DNA from: Acidocella aquatica
Lineage (GTDB): Bacteria > Pseudomonadota > Alphaproteobacteria > Acetobacterales > Acetobacteraceae
Direction of reading: 5' to 3'
Assembly (NCBI RefSeq): GCF_030160635.1
Contig: NZ_BSOS01000065.1
Location: 124,001-188,000, forward strand
Length of the DNA stretch: 64,000 nt
The notes beneath the pieces are model-generated. The model saw nothing but the letters and a program-made list of their open reading frames with translations, was not told the origin of the DNA and did no database searches. Positions 48,776 to 60,800 of the stretch are shown here, one piece after another; position 1 is the stretch's first letter; every line of letters starts with the position of its first letter. The translations under genes and the position numbers were made by a program.

Positions 48776-49231
48776 ATGAGTTTGCGTGAAGATATTACCG
48801 CCGCTGTAAAAACCGCCATGCTGGCGCGCGACGCGGAGCGGACCTCCACCCTGCGGATGATCCAGGCCAAGCTGAAGGACACCGATATCGCCGCCCGCCC
48901 GAAGGGCGTCACGGCGATACCGGATGACGAGATTTTCGCGATGCTGCGCTCGATGATCAAATCCCGCCGGGACTCCGTAACCCTCTACCGCCAGGGCGGG
49001 CGCGAGGAGCTGGCCGCGAAGGAAGAGGCGGAAATTGCTGTTATTGAAGAATTTTTACCGCAGACGCTGGCTGGCGAGGCGCTGCGCGAAGCGATTGCCG
49101 CCGCCATCGCCGAGACGGGTGCTAGCAGTGCGAAGGATATGGGCAAGGTGATCGGCGCGCTGAAGGCCAAGCACGGCGCGGCGCTGGATATGGGCGTGGC
49201 CTCCGCCGCCGTGAAGGCCGCGCTGGGCTGA
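48776..49231 (+). CDS. yqeY: GatB/YqeY domain protein
   Basis: A 151-residue helical protein related to the tRNA-binding tail of GatB. The ATG at 48776 lies 6 bases after GGAGGGG; an ATG two codons earlier is poorly spaced. The family pattern is complete: SLREDITAAVKTAMLARDAERTSTLRMI, SRRDSVTLYRQGGREELAAKEEAEIAVIEEFLP and SAKDMGKVIGALKAKHGAALDMG. It begins the unit yqeY-dnaG-rpoD (4-base gap to dnaG). A role in tRNA-dependent amidation is suggested but unproven. Confidence 0.92.
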   Translation: MSLREDITAAVKTAMLARDAERTSTLRMIQAKLKDTDIAARPKGVTAIPDDEIFAMLRSMIKSRRDSVTLYRQGGREELAAKEEAEIAVIEEFLPQTLAGEALREAIAAAIAETGASSAKDMGKVIGALKAKHGAALDMGVASAAVKAALG

Positions 49232-49235
49232 AACC

Positions 49236-51023
49236 ATGGCGCTGCCCGCCAATTTTCTCGATGAGCTGCGGGCGCGCACGCCGATTGCCGGGGTGATCGG
49301 GCGCAGCGTGAAACTCACGCGCTCGGGGCGGGACACCAAGGGGTGTTGCCCGTTCCATGGCGAAAAAACGCCGTCGTTTTATGTATATGACGACCATTTC
49401 CACTGTTTTGGCTGTGGTGAACATGGCGATGTCATCACCTTCGTGATGAAGACCACCGGGGCCGGGTTCATGGAGGCGGTGGAGAGCCTGGCGCAGGAGG
49501 CGGGGCTGGAAGTGCCGAAGGCGAGCCCTCAGGCGGCGCAGGCCGAGCAGCGTCGGGCCGGAATTTCCGAGGTGCTGGAGGCGGCGGGAAAAATTTTCCA
49601 GAGGTTTTTGCATGAGCCGCAGGGCAAGTCTGCGCTGGATTATCTGCGCGGGCGCGGCCTGAGCGAGGAGACGATCCGGCGGTTTGGCCTGGGCTGGTCG
49701 GGCGAGGGCCGGGGCGTTTTGGCGGCGGCCTTGCGCGGGCAGGGAATAAAGCCGGAGCAGTTGATAGAGGCCGGGCTGATGAAGCAGGGCGAGCATGGCC
49801 CGGTGGATATGTTCTTCTCGCGCGTGATGTTCCCGATCACTGACCGGCGGGGCAATGTGATCAGCTTCGGCGGCCGGATCATGGGTGATGGCCAGCCCAA
49901 ATATGTGAACGGGCCGGAGACGCCGGTGTTCTCCAAGCGGCGCTCGCTTTATGGGCTGCATCTGGCCCGTGACGCCGTGCGAAAAGGCGCGCAACTAATT
50001 GTTGTTGAAGGTTATATTGATGTCATCGCCCTGGCGCAGGGCGGGTTTGGCGGGGCGGTGGCGCCGCTTGGCACGGCGCTCACGGAGGAGCATCTGGCGG
50101 AGGTCTGGCGGCTGAGCCCTGAGCCGGTGATCTGTTTTGACGGCGATGCGGCCGGGCGGCGGGCGGCGCTGAAGACCGTTGATCTGGCGCTGACCGCGCT
50201 GGCGCCCGATAGGTCATTGAAATTCTTAAACTTACCGGAAAAGGATGACCCGGACAGCTTGATCAGGCGGGAAGGACCCGCGGCGTTCAAGGCGCGGTTG
50301 GACGGGGCGCGGCCGATTTCGGCGGCGTTGTATGACATGCTGGCCGAAGGCGGCGGGCGCGCCACGCCGGAGGCGCGGGCGGCGTTCCGGCAGCGCTTGA
50401 TTGAAGTGGCGAACCGGATTCCGGATAAAAATCTGGCCTCGGAGTACCGTTCCATGCTGCTGGAGCGGTTTTTCGCCGAGCGCAGGGTCAAGCCGGGCGC
50501 GCCTAAAAAACCGGCGGTGTTCGCGCGCGGCAGTGCGCCGCCGGATGCCGGAGAGGCGAATTTCCGGCGGGGGCGGTTGATGCTGGTGACGCTGCTGAGC
50601 CATCCGGCGCTGATCAATGATGTGGACGAGGCGTTTGCGCGGGTTGCCTTGCCGCCGGCCTATGCCAAAATCAGGGATGCGCTGCATGAGTTCGCCGCTG
50701 GCGCAAAAAGCCTTGACACGGAGGGCCTGTTTGCCCACTTGAGCCTCCTTGGATTGGCCGAGGAGGCAAGGTTGATCGAGGCTCTCGCCGCTGAGGACCA
50801 CCGCCCCGATCCTGATGCCAGCCTGGCCGAGGCTGCTGAAAAATGGTGGAGTTGGTATATACTGATGGATTTCAGTGTTGAGATGTTGCGTGCCCAGCGT
50901 GATGAGCTGGAGCAGTTTTGGAAGGCGCATCAGGATGATGCCGGCGCCTGGGAGCGACTCATAAAATATAACGAGCTGCTGCGTCAGGCCCTGGCCGGAG
51001 AGTACGGCAGTGCCGAAAACTGA
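49236..51023 (+). CDS. dnaG: DNA primase
   Basis: A 595-residue enzyme that lays RNA primers for replication. The N-terminal zinc ribbon is CCPFHGEKTPSFYVYDDHFHCFGCG (about residues 37-61). The RNA polymerase core has FGGRIMGDGQPKYVNGPETPVF. The TOPRIM residues are in VVEGYIDVIALAQ (about 259) and CFDGDAAGRRAAL (about 304). A helical C-terminal helicase-binding domain follows. It sits between yqeY and rpoD, as in the macromolecular-synthesis operon. Confidence 0.97.
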   Translation: MALPANFLDELRARTPIAGVIGRSVKLTRSGRDTKGCCPFHGEKTPSFYVYDDHFHCFGCGEHGDVITFVMKTTGAGFMEAVESLAQEAGLEVPKASPQAAQAEQRRAGISEVLEAAGKIFQRFLHEPQGKSALDYLRGRGLSEETIRRFGLGWSGEGRGVLAAALRGQGIKPEQLIEAGLMKQGEHGPVDMFFSRVMFPITDRRGNVISFGGRIMGDGQPKYVNGPETPVFSKRRSLYGLHLARDAVRKGAQLIVVEGYIDVIALAQGGFGGAVAPLGTALTEEHLAEVWRLSPEPVICFDGDAAGRRAALKTVDLALTALAPDRSLKFLNLPEKDDPDSLIRREGPAAFKARLDGARPISAALYDMLAEGGGRATPEARAAFRQRLIEVANRIPDKNLASEYRSMLLERFFAERRVKPGAPKKPAVFARGSAPPDAGEANFRRGRLMLVTLLSHPALINDVDEAFARVALPPAYAKIRDALHEFAAGAKSLDTEGLFAHLSLLGLAEEARLIEALAAEDHRPDPDASLAEAAEKWWSWYILMDFSVEMLRAQRDELEQFWKAHQDDAGAWERLIKYNELLRQALAGEYGSAEN

Positions 51024-51031
51024 CTAAAATG

Positions 51032-51048
51032 AGGCAAGCTCCTTGCCT
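51032..51048. promoter_or_regulatory. Small hairpin in the dnaG-rpoD gap
   Basis: AGGCAAG pairs perfectly with CTTGCCT around CTC, 8 bases after the dnaG stop. With no T-tract it may be a processing or attenuation site separating dnaG from rpoD. The AT-rich stretch just after it (about 51050-51075) could hold an rpoD promoter, but I cannot fix one. Confidence 0.35.
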
Positions 51049-51103
51049 ACATAACGAATAGTAAAATAATACAGCCCCGTATTTCCCGGAGTATCGCCTG
51101 ATC

Positions 51104-53020
<1,917 letters not shown>

Positions 53021-53021
53021 G

Positions 53022-53609
53022 GTGCTGGACTACGCTCGCCTTGCTCCGGGTGAGGCCTTCGACCGGGTGGAGGTGGAGGTGGTGTTTTTGCGCATGGACC
53101 AGGCGCCGCGCCGTCCGCGTGCGGTGTTTCCGGCGGGCGCGGTGCTGAGCTGCGAGCCGTTGGGCGTGGCTGAATACCGGATGCTGTATAACGAGGTTGG
53201 CGCCCCCTGGCTGTGGTGGCTGCGCCGCATGATGCCCGATGACATGCTGGCCCGGCATCTGGCGAACGCGGCGGTGGCGTTTCATGTGTTGCGGGTGGAT
53301 GGGCAGGTGGCGGGGTTCTTTGAGACCGATGCCGGGTATTGGCCCAATGTGAATTTGAATTATTTCGGCCTGATGCCGGGGTTCATCGGCAAGGGGCTGG
53401 GCAAGCCGCTGCTGGATGCGGCGGTGGACAGCGTGTTCGCCGGTGGCTCGCCGCTGCGCGGGATGACGGTGAACACTTGTTCGGCGGACCATCCGCGCGC
53501 GCTGCCGAACTATGTGGCCGCCGGGTTTAAGGAGGTGCGGCGCATCCGCGAGGAGTGGGACATTCCCCGCCGCCTGGGTTTGAAATTGCCGGAGCATTTG
53601 CGCGGGTGA
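53022..53609 (+). CDS. GNAT acetyltransferase
   Basis: A 195-residue protein using GTG at 53022 ([21 protein letters not shown]), 1 base after the rpoD stop. The GNAT acetyl-CoA site is [26 protein letters not shown] (about 113-138), followed by [21 protein letters not shown], the usual alpha-4 part. N-terminal residues 25-90 are less typical. It overlaps the pseudouridine synthase by 4 bases. The substrate is unknown. Confidence 0.85.
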   Translation: MLDYARLAPGEAFDRVEVEVVFLRMDQAPRRPRAVFPAGAVLSCEPLGVAEYRMLYNEVGAPWLWWLRRMMPDDMLARHLANAAVAFHVLRVDGQVAGFFETDAGYWPNVNLNYFGLMPGFIGKGLGKPLLDAAVDSVFAGGSPLRGMTVNTCSADHPRALPNYVAAGFKEVRRIREEWDIPRRLGLKLPEHLRG

Positions 53610-54253
53610 CGCCCCCCGGCGTGCTGTATCAGGACCGGCGGTTTATAATTGTGAATAAGCCCGCTGGCTTGCCGGTGCATGCCGGGCGCGCGGGCGGGCC
53701 GAGCGTGGAGGATTTTTTCCCCCAATGGCGGCTGGGCCGGGATGGCCCGTGGCTGGCGCACCGGCTGGACCAGGATACGGCCGGGTGCCTGGTGATTGCG
53801 TTGAAGAAATCGGCGCTGCTGGCGGCGCAGGCGTGTTTTGCTGACGGGCGGGCGCAAAAGACCTATTGGGCCGTGGTGCGCGGCGTGCCGAAGGCTCTGG
53901 AGGGGGCGGTTGATCTGCCCCTGGCCAAAGTGACGCAGGGGCGGAGCTGGAAGATGGCGCCGGATGGCGCCGGGCAGCCCGCGCTGACGCTGTGGCGGGT
54001 GATGGGGCAGGGGGCGGGGATGAGCTGGATCGAATTTTCCCCGAAAACCGGGCGCACGCACCAGATCAGGGCGCATGCCGCGGCGCTGGGCCACCCGATT
54101 ATGGGCGATGCGGTTTATGGCGGCGGGGCCGGTATGTTGCATTTATTGGCGCGGCGGATTGTTTTGCCGCTGGAACCGGAACTGACGGCGCAGGCGCCGG
54201 TGCCCGCGCATATGGCGGCGGCAATGAGGGCGTGCGGCCATGCCGCGCTCTGA
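53606..54253 (+). CDS. RluA-family pseudouridine synthase, no S4 domain
   Basis: A 215-residue enzyme starting with GTG at 53606, overlapping the GNAT stop (GTGA). Core motifs are FIIVNKPAGLPVHAG, the catalytic Asp in WLAHRLDQDTAGCLVIA, QKTYWAVVRGVPK and SPKTGRTHQIRAHAAALGHPIMGD. Lacking the S4 domain, it resembles RluA or TruC, so its target could be rRNA or tRNA. The 3' end overlaps the DUF3553 gene by 14 bases. Confidence 0.88.
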   Translation: MTPPGVLYQDRRFIIVNKPAGLPVHAGRAGGPSVEDFFPQWRLGRDGPWLAHRLDQDTAGCLVIALKKSALLAAQACFADGRAQKTYWAVVRGVPKALEGAVDLPLAKVTQGRSWKMAPDGAGQPALTLWRVMGQGAGMSWIEFSPKTGRTHQIRAHAAALGHPIMGDAVYGGGAGMLHLLARRIVLPLEPELTAQAPVPAHMAAAMRACGHAAL

Positions 54254-54416
54254 ATTCGAGCCGGGGCAGTATGTGCGCCATCCGCAAAAGCCGGAATGGG
54301 GGCTGGGGCAGGTGCAAACCGCCATTGGCCACCGGGTGACGGTGATGTTCGAGCACGCGGGCAAGGTGTTGATCGACACCTCGGTGGTGATGCTGGAGCG
54401 GGTTGCCGATTTTTAA
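54240..54416 (+). CDS. DUF3553 small protein
   Basis: A 58-residue protein from ATG 54240: it begins MPRSEFEPGQYVRHPQKPEW, then GLGQVQTAIGHRVTVMFEHAG and KVLIDTSVVMLERVADF. The pattern (PG-x-[YF]-V-x-x-P-x-x-PEWGLGQVQ and V-x-FEHAGK) is the DUF3553 family, found in alphaproteobacteria and similar to CarD/UvrD-tail beta-barrels. It overlaps the pseudouridine synthase gene by 14 bases and its stop overlaps the convergent TetR gene by 4 bases. Its function is unknown; nucleic-acid or protein binding is plausible. Confidence 0.85.
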   Translation: MPRSEFEPGQYVRHPQKPEWGLGQVQTAIGHRVTVMFEHAGKVLIDTSVVMLERVADF

Positions 54417-55094
54417 AGCGCAAGGTGCGCCGTGCAACCGGCGAGAAAAATATCCACAGCGTCGCGTGCGCGTTTTTCCAGCGCCTGTTTGCTGGGCGCG
54501 GCGCGGAAGCCGACCAATACGCCGAGGTGGAATTCGCCGATGGCCATGCCAAAGAGCATGGCTGCCATTTCCTTCGGGTCGGCGGTGAGGCTGGTGTGTT
54601 TTTTGACGATTTCCGCGAGGCAGCACTCCAGCTTGTTCTTGGCTTTGGTGACATGCGAGCGCAGAAATACCCGGCCGAAATCCGGGCTGTGGGTGTATTC
54701 GGCCATGATGAGGCGGAGCAGGGAGATCTGCTCGGGAGAGAGCAGGTAGCGGGCGAGGCAGAGGACGTTGGCGATCAACTGGTCGCGCGCGGTGGCATCT
54801 GGCGCGGGCTCTGGAAATTTTAGCAGCGCGTGGTGATGCGCGAGCAGGGCGGCGAATAGATCGGCCTTTGATTCGACCAATGTATAGACGGTTTTTTTTC
54901 GACATGCCGGCGGCTTTGGCGACATCGCTCATGGTTGCCGCATGGTAGCCCTTGGCCAGGAAAATATTCTCCGCCGCGGCGATGAGTTGGGGCATGCGTG
55001 GCGTGCCGCTGGCATCGGCCCGTTCGGTTGGTGTCTGCGCGGCAGAGATGCGTGGTTTGGTTATTGTTTTGCGACCCGCGGGATGATCAGCCAT
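54413..55094 (-). pseudogene. TetR-family regulator, frameshifted
   Basis: The start (ATG 55094) gives MADHPAGRKTITKPRISAAQ and an N-terminal HTH: PQLIAAAENIFLAKGYHAATMSDVAKAAGMSKK. At an A8 run on this strand (54892-54899) the frame shifts; removing one A continues perfectly as TVYTLVESKADLFAALLAHH..., the end of a TetR HTH, then about 155 residues of ligand-binding domain ending in DAVDIFLAGCTAHLAL. As sequenced, the protein is truncated into a nonsense tail. It is divergent from the RND efflux genes and would be their repressor. Sequencing error, true mutation, or polymerase slippage on A8 are all possible. Confidence 0.85.
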
Positions 55095-55117
55095 TGCGGC
55101 ATCATAGGAAGTTTTTA

Positions 55118-55145
55118 GAAACTTACAAGTTTCCCGCACGGGAAA
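55118..55145. promoter_or_regulatory. Double palindromic operator between tetR and the RND operon
   Basis: GAAACTT-AC-AAGTTTC (55118-55133) and TTTCCCG-CA-CGGGAAA (55130-55145) are perfect palindromes with 7-base arms that share the bases TTTC. They lie in the 104-base divergent gap, 24 bases from the TetR start and 53 bases before the efflux start. The size and form fit TetR-type operators; the regulator is inferred from position. Confidence 0.65.
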
Positions 55146-55198
55146 TTGTAGGGTTTTTGCGGCTTGACGGGTTGGGGAAACATCGGTAGCTGAAACGT

Positions 55199-56698
55199 AT
55201 GAAACCAACGGGTTTCCTTCATTGGTCTCTCTCCCTGTTGCTCGCCAGCACGCTCGCGGCTTGCGCCGTAGGGCCTGATTATCATCAGCCCGCGGCACCC
55301 CAGGCCGCGCTGACACCATCGCCTTTGCCTGTGCAAACGCAGAGAGCTGGTGGGGTGGCGCAGGTTTTCGCGCCGGGCGCGGATATCGCGGGGGATTGGT
55401 GGAGCCTGTATCACAGCCCCGAGCTTGACGCGCTGATCAACGCGGCGCTGGCGCATAATCCAAATTTGCAGGCGGCGCAGGCGACCTTGTTGCAGACGGA
55501 GGAAAATGAGCGCGCCGACGTGGGGGTGCTGATGCCTTCGGTGAGTGCCGGTTTCAAGGTGCAGGGTGGCCAGAACTCGACGGACAGCGTGGCGGGAACG
55601 GGGTTCGCCGCCTCAACGAAGCCGCTGCCGGCCTATAGATTATATAACGCCTCGCTCAGCGTCTCGTATGCGCTCGACATTTGGGGCGGCGCGCGGCGCG
55701 GGTTGGAGAGCGCGCAGGCGCAGACGCAGTATCAGCGTTATGAGCTGGAGGCGGCGTATTTAAGTCTCACGGCCAATATCGTGACCGCCGCGGTTCAGGA
55801 AGCCTCGCTGCGGGCGCAGATAGATGCCACGAACCAGGTGATCGGCGACGAGCGGCAGCAATTGGGTATTTTGCAGAGCCAGCTCAGCCTGGGCGGGGTG
55901 GCGCAGGCCAGCGTGCTGCAGGAGCAGGCGACGCTGGCGGCGAGTGAGGCCGCGTTACCGCCGCTGCAGGCAGCGCTGGCGCAGGCGCGCAACCAGCTGG
56001 CGGGGTATGTCGGGGTTGTGCCGGGGGATTTCCACGAGGCGGATTTCACTCTGGATTCTCTGCATTTGCCGGATACGCTGCCGGTGAGCGTGCCTTCGGA
56101 AATTGTCGCGCAGCGGCCCGATATTCAGGCGGCCTCCGCGCAGCTTCATGTCGCTTCGGCGAATGTCGGCATCGCGGATGCGCAGATGCTGCCGCAGATT
56201 TCACTCACCGCCGATATCGGCCGCGAGGCGATAAACACGGGCGATTTGTTCATGCCGCAAACGCTGCTGTGGAGCCTGGTGGCGGGGGTGACGCAGCCGA
56301 TTTTCGAGGGTGGGCAGCTCTCGGCCAAGCGCAAGGCGGCGCTCGCGGCGTTGCAGGCTTCCGGGGCGCAGTATCAGGCCACGGTGATCGGCGCGTTCCA
56401 GAATGTGGCCGACGCGCTCTCGGCTTTGCAATATGATGCGTTGACGTTGAGTGCGGCGGATACGGCGGCGGATGCGGCGGCGCAGAGCCTGGCGCTGACC
56501 CAGGCGCAGTACCGGCTGGGCGGGCAGCCGCTGAGCGCCGTGCTGATCGCGCAGACCAATTACCAGAACGCGGCGATTGCCCAGGTGAAGGCAAGCGCCG
56601 CGCGGCTGGTCGATACGGCGGCATTATATCAGGCGCTGGGCGGCGGGTGGTGGCATCGTAGCGATGTTGCCGTATCCTGTTGCGGCGTTATTCCATGA
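55199..56698 (+). CDS. NodT-family outer-membrane efflux lipoprotein
   Basis: A 499-residue TolC-like channel. The lipoprotein signal is SLLLASTLAACAVGPDY, with the lipobox Cys at about 22, followed by the family start AVGPDYHQPA. Paired OEP repeats follow: DWWSLYHSPELDALINAALAHNPNLQAAQATL, and the second half begins SEIVAQRPDIQAASAQLHVASANVGIADAQMLPQI. It forms the outer-membrane exit of the RND pump encoded next (13-base gap). The last 20 residues after GGGWW are unusual. It is the first gene of the operon and is divergent from tetR. Confidence 0.93.
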   Translation: MKPTGFLHWSLSLLLASTLAACAVGPDYHQPAAPQAALTPSPLPVQTQRAGGVAQVFAPGADIAGDWWSLYHSPELDALINAALAHNPNLQAAQATLLQTEENERADVGVLMPSVSAGFKVQGGQNSTDSVAGTGFAASTKPLPAYRLYNASLSVSYALDIWGGARRGLESAQAQTQYQRYELEAAYLSLTANIVTAAVQEASLRAQIDATNQVIGDERQQLGILQSQLSLGGVAQASVLQEQATLAASEAALPPLQAALAQARNQLAGYVGVVPGDFHEADFTLDSLHLPDTLPVSVPSEIVAQRPDIQAASAQLHVASANVGIADAQMLPQISLTADIGREAINTGDLFMPQTLLWSLVAGVTQPIFEGGQLSAKRKAALAALQASGAQYQATVIGAFQNVADALSALQYDALTLSAADTAADAAAQSLALTQAQYRLGGQPLSAVLIAQTNYQNAAIAQVKASAARLVDTAALYQALGGGWWHRSDVAVSCCGVIP

Positions 56699-56711
56699 GG
56701 ATCGCGTAGGC

Positions 56712-57857
56712 ATGAGCAAGGCACCGAATTTAACCCGGCGCATGATAATAGTGCTGGCGAGCGTTGGCATTTTGTTTTTCCTGGTGTTTGGCTACGGCAC
56801 TTTCAGGAGCATCATGATCGCGAAGTTCCTCGCCGGGTTCGCCAACCAGGTGCAGACGGTGGCGACGATCACCGCCGCACCTTCGTCCTGGCAGCCTGAG
56901 CTTAGCTCCGTGGGCAGTGTGACAGCGGTGAACGGTACGCAGATTTCGGCGGAGCTTCCCGGCATTGTCGAGAGCATTCATTTTCAGTCAGGCATGGATG
57001 TGCCGGCCGGGGCGCCGCTGGTGACGTTGCGCGCGAATAACGACCCCGCGGTGCTGGCGCAGTTGCAGGCGGCTGCGGCGCTGGCGAAGATCACTTATGA
57101 GCGCGATGTGAAGCAGTTCCAGGCCAAGGCCGTGGCGCAGGCGCAGGTGGATACCGACCGGGCCAATCTGGCGGCGGCGCAGGCGCAGGTGCAGGGTGAG
57201 CAGGCGTTGATCGCGGAGAAAACCATCCGCGCGCCGTTTGCCGGGCGGTTGGGTATCCGGCTGGTCGATCCGGGCCAGTATCTCACCGCCGGGGCACCGA
57301 TTGTGACCTTGCAGCAACTCAACCCGGTGTATGTTGATTTCTATCTGCCCCAGCAGGCGCTGGCGCAGGTGAACGCCGGGCAGGATGTGCAGGTGATGGT
57401 GGATGCGTATCCGGGGCAGGTGTTTGCAGGTAAAATCTCGGCGGTGGACGCGGCCGTGGACACCGCCAGCCGCAATGTGCATGTGCGGGCGGTGCTGCCG
57501 AACGATAAGTTGGCGCTGCGCCCTGGCATGTTTGCCACGGTAAAGGTTTCAGTGGGAATGCCGCAGGATTATATCACCCTGCCGCAGACGGCGATCACCT
57601 ATAATCCTTATGGCGATACGGTGTTTGTGGTGAGCCATGAGACCAGCCAGGCCGGCAAGGATGAGCTTGCCGTGCATGAGCAGTTTGTGACCACCGGCGA
57701 TACGCGCGGCGACCAGGTGGCGGTGACGGGCGGGCTCAAGCTGGGCGATGTGGTGGTGAGTGCTGGGCAACTGAAGCTGCGCAACGGCTCGCTGGTTGCG
57801 ATCAATAATTCAGTGCAGCCGCCCAACGACCCCAACCCTAACCCGCCGAACGAATAG
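56712..57857 (+). CDS. RND efflux periplasmic adaptor (HlyD/AcrA family)
   Basis: A 381-residue membrane fusion protein. The ATG at 56712 (MSKAPNLTRRMIIVLASVG) leads into one N-terminal membrane helix (about 12-32). The lipoyl halves are ELPGIVESIHFQSGMDVPAGAPLVTL and KTIRAPFAGRLGIRLVDPGQYLTAG, separated by a short coiled coil. The beta-barrel and membrane-proximal parts follow (VHVRAVLPNDKLALRPGMFATVKV). It bridges the RND pump and the NodT channel and ends 4 bases before the pump gene. Confidence 0.94.
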   Translation: MSKAPNLTRRMIIVLASVGILFFLVFGYGTFRSIMIAKFLAGFANQVQTVATITAAPSSWQPELSSVGSVTAVNGTQISAELPGIVESIHFQSGMDVPAGAPLVTLRANNDPAVLAQLQAAAALAKITYERDVKQFQAKAVAQAQVDTDRANLAAAQAQVQGEQALIAEKTIRAPFAGRLGIRLVDPGQYLTAGAPIVTLQQLNPVYVDFYLPQQALAQVNAGQDVQVMVDAYPGQVFAGKISAVDAAVDTASRNVHVRAVLPNDKLALRPGMFATVKVSVGMPQDYITLPQTAITYNPYGDTVFVVSHETSQAGKDELAVHEQFVTTGDTRGDQVAVTGGLKLGDVVVSAGQLKLRNGSLVAINNSVQPPNDPNPNPPNE

Positions 57858-57861
57858 ACCG

Positions 57862-60800
57862 ATGAAACGCTTCACCGATCTTTTCATCGCCCGCCCGGTG
57901 CTTGCCATCGCGGTCAGCGTGTTGATATTCGTGCTGGGCCTGCGTGCGGTCGGCCAGTTGCCGGTGCAGGATTTTCCGCAGACGGAAAACGCCACCATCA
58001 CGATCACCACCACCTATCCCGGCGCCTCGCCGGATGTGGTCGCGGGGTTCATCACCACGCCGATTGAAAATGCCGTCGCGCAGGTGAATGGCATCGACTA
58101 TATGACCTCGTCGAGCCAGACGAGCATTAGCACCATCACCATCAATCTGGTGTTGAACCATGACCCGGATAAAGCGCTGACGGAGATCAGCGCGCAGGTG
58201 AATTCGGTGCTCAACCAATTGCCGGGCGGGGCGCAGCAGCCGGTGCTTTCGTTGAAGATCGGCCAGACGTTCGACTCAATGTATATCGGCTTCCGCAGCG
58301 ATGTGCTGTCGGGCAACCAGATGACCGATTACATCACCCGCGTGGTGCAGCCGCAGCTGCAGGCGGTGAAGGGTGTGCAGCAGGCGGAGATTTTGGGGGC
58401 ACAGAATTTTGCCCTGCGCGTGTGGCTGAATCCGCAGAAGCTGAGCGCCTACGGGCTGACGGCAGCGGATGTTTACGCAGCCCTTGGCAGCAATGATTTC
58501 ATCGCGCCGCTGGGCAACACCAAGGGGCAGATGACGCAGATTTCGCTCACGGCCTCCACGGGCCTGCACAGCGCTCAGGAATTTGAGAATCTGATTGTCA
58601 AACAGCAGAACGGCGCGATCATCCGGTTGAAGGATGTCGCCAATGTGATGCTGGGCTCGGACACCTATGAGCAAAACGTGACATTCGATAACAAGGCCGG
58701 CGTGTTCATGGGCATTCAGGTGGCGCCGAGTGCCAATCTGTTGCAGGTGGTGGCCGGGATACGCAAGGTCTTCCCGCAGATCCAGGCCAATCTGCCGAGC
58801 GGGCTGACCGGGCAGATCGTGTTTGACTCAACTGATTTCGTTAACGCATCAATCCGCGAGGTGCTGACCGCGCTGGTCGAGGCGCTGATCATCGTGACGC
58901 TGGTGGTGTTCGCGTTTCTGGGTTCGCCGCGCTCGGTGCTGATCCCGGTGATTGCCATTCCGCTCTCGCTGATTGGCGCGTTCGCGATGATGCTGGCGTT
59001 TGGATTTTCGATCAACCTGCTGACGCTGCTGGCGCTCGTGCTGGGCATCGGGCTGGTGGTGGATGACGCGATTATCGTGGTGGAGAATGTGAACCGGCAT
59101 CTCGATGCCGGGGAGACGCCCCGCGAGGCGGCGCGGCGGGCGGCGGGCGAGCTGGGCGGGCCGATTGTCGCCATGACGGTGGTGCTGATCGCGGTGTATC
59201 TGCCGATTGGCTTTCAGAGCGGGCTGACCGGCGCGCTGTTCACCGAATTTGCGTTTACGCTGGTGGGTGCCGTGACGATTTCAGCGCTGATTGCGCTGAC
59301 GCTGACGCCGATGCTGAGCTCGCGGTTTCTCAAGCCGCCCCGGCACGGCGCGCCCAACTGGGAGGACCGGCTGGTTGACTTCATCGACAGGCGCTTCGCC
59401 GAGGTGCACAACCTCTACACCGCGGCGCTGCACAGCAGCCTGAATACCGTGCCGGTGACCATCACCTTCGCGGCGATTATCCTGTGCAGTATTGCCTTTC
59501 TGGCGCTGGGCTCGAAGAGCGAGCTGGCGCCGCAGGAGGATGAAGGGGCGACCTTCGTGTTCGCCACATCGGCGCCCGATGCCACGATCACTCAGAAGGC
59601 GATGTGGGATGCGCATCTGAACGCGATTTTGCTGAATAATCCAGAAGTCGCGCATACGTTCCATATTGATGTTCCAGGGGTGGATATCACCGGCGAGGTG
59701 CTCAAGCCCTGGGACCAGCGGACCAAGACCGCGACCGTTTTACAGACGCAGTTTCAGAACGAGGCCAATGCCGGCGATGCGGGGCAGCAGGTGGTGGTGG
59801 GCCAGCCGCCGCCTTTGCCGGGGTCATCGGGATTGCCGGTGCAGTTTGTTATTAAATCCACCGATGATTTCTCGAAAATTTATCCGGTGAGCCAGGCGTT
59901 GCTGGCGGCCGCGCTGAAGAGCGGGAAGTTCATTTTTCTGCAGAGCGACCTGAAGCTTGACCAGCCGCAGGCCAATGTTGTCATCGACCGTGACAAGGCC
60001 GCCGCGCTGGGGCTGAACATGGCCAATGTGGGGGCAGCACTCGGCGAGGCGCTGGGCGGGGGGTATGTCAACTATTTCAGCCTGGATGGGCGCTCCTACA
60101 AGGTGATCCCGCAGGTGGAGCGAAAATCCCGGTTGAATGTCGCGGATTTGGATAATTATTCCGTGGCCTCGGTGAACGGGGTGAACGTGCCGCTCTCCTC
60201 GATCGCCAAAATCACCACGAGCGTGATTCCGGAATCGATCAATCATTTTCAGCAACAGAATTCCGCGACATTGCAGGGCGTGGCGGCGCCGGGGGTGAGC
60301 GAGGCGCAGGCGTTGCAGACCTTGCAGCAATTGTCTGAGAAAATTCTCTCTCCTGAGGATAGTGTCGATTACGGCGGCGAGATGCGCCAATATGTGCAGC
60401 AGAGCAGCGGGTTTATCCTCACCTTTGCCTTCGCGGTGATTATTATTTTCCTGGCGCTCTCGGCGCTGTTCAATTCGTTCCGTGATCCGTTGATTATTCT
60501 TGTTTCGGTGCCGATGTCGATCGCCGGGGCGCTGATTTTCATCTATCTCGGTTTCGGCGGGCTTTCGCTGAATATCTATACCGAGGTCGGGTTGATCACG
60601 CTGATGGGCCTGGTCAGCAAACATGGCATTCTGATGGTGGAGGTGGCGAACGAGGCGCAGCTGGGGGGCATGAACAAGCGGGCGGCGATTGAATATGCCG
60701 CCAACATCCGGTTGCGCCCGATCCTGATGACCACGGCGGCGATGGTGCTGGGTGTGTTGCCGCTGATTATCGCCACGGGTGCCGGCGCGGCATCGCGTTT

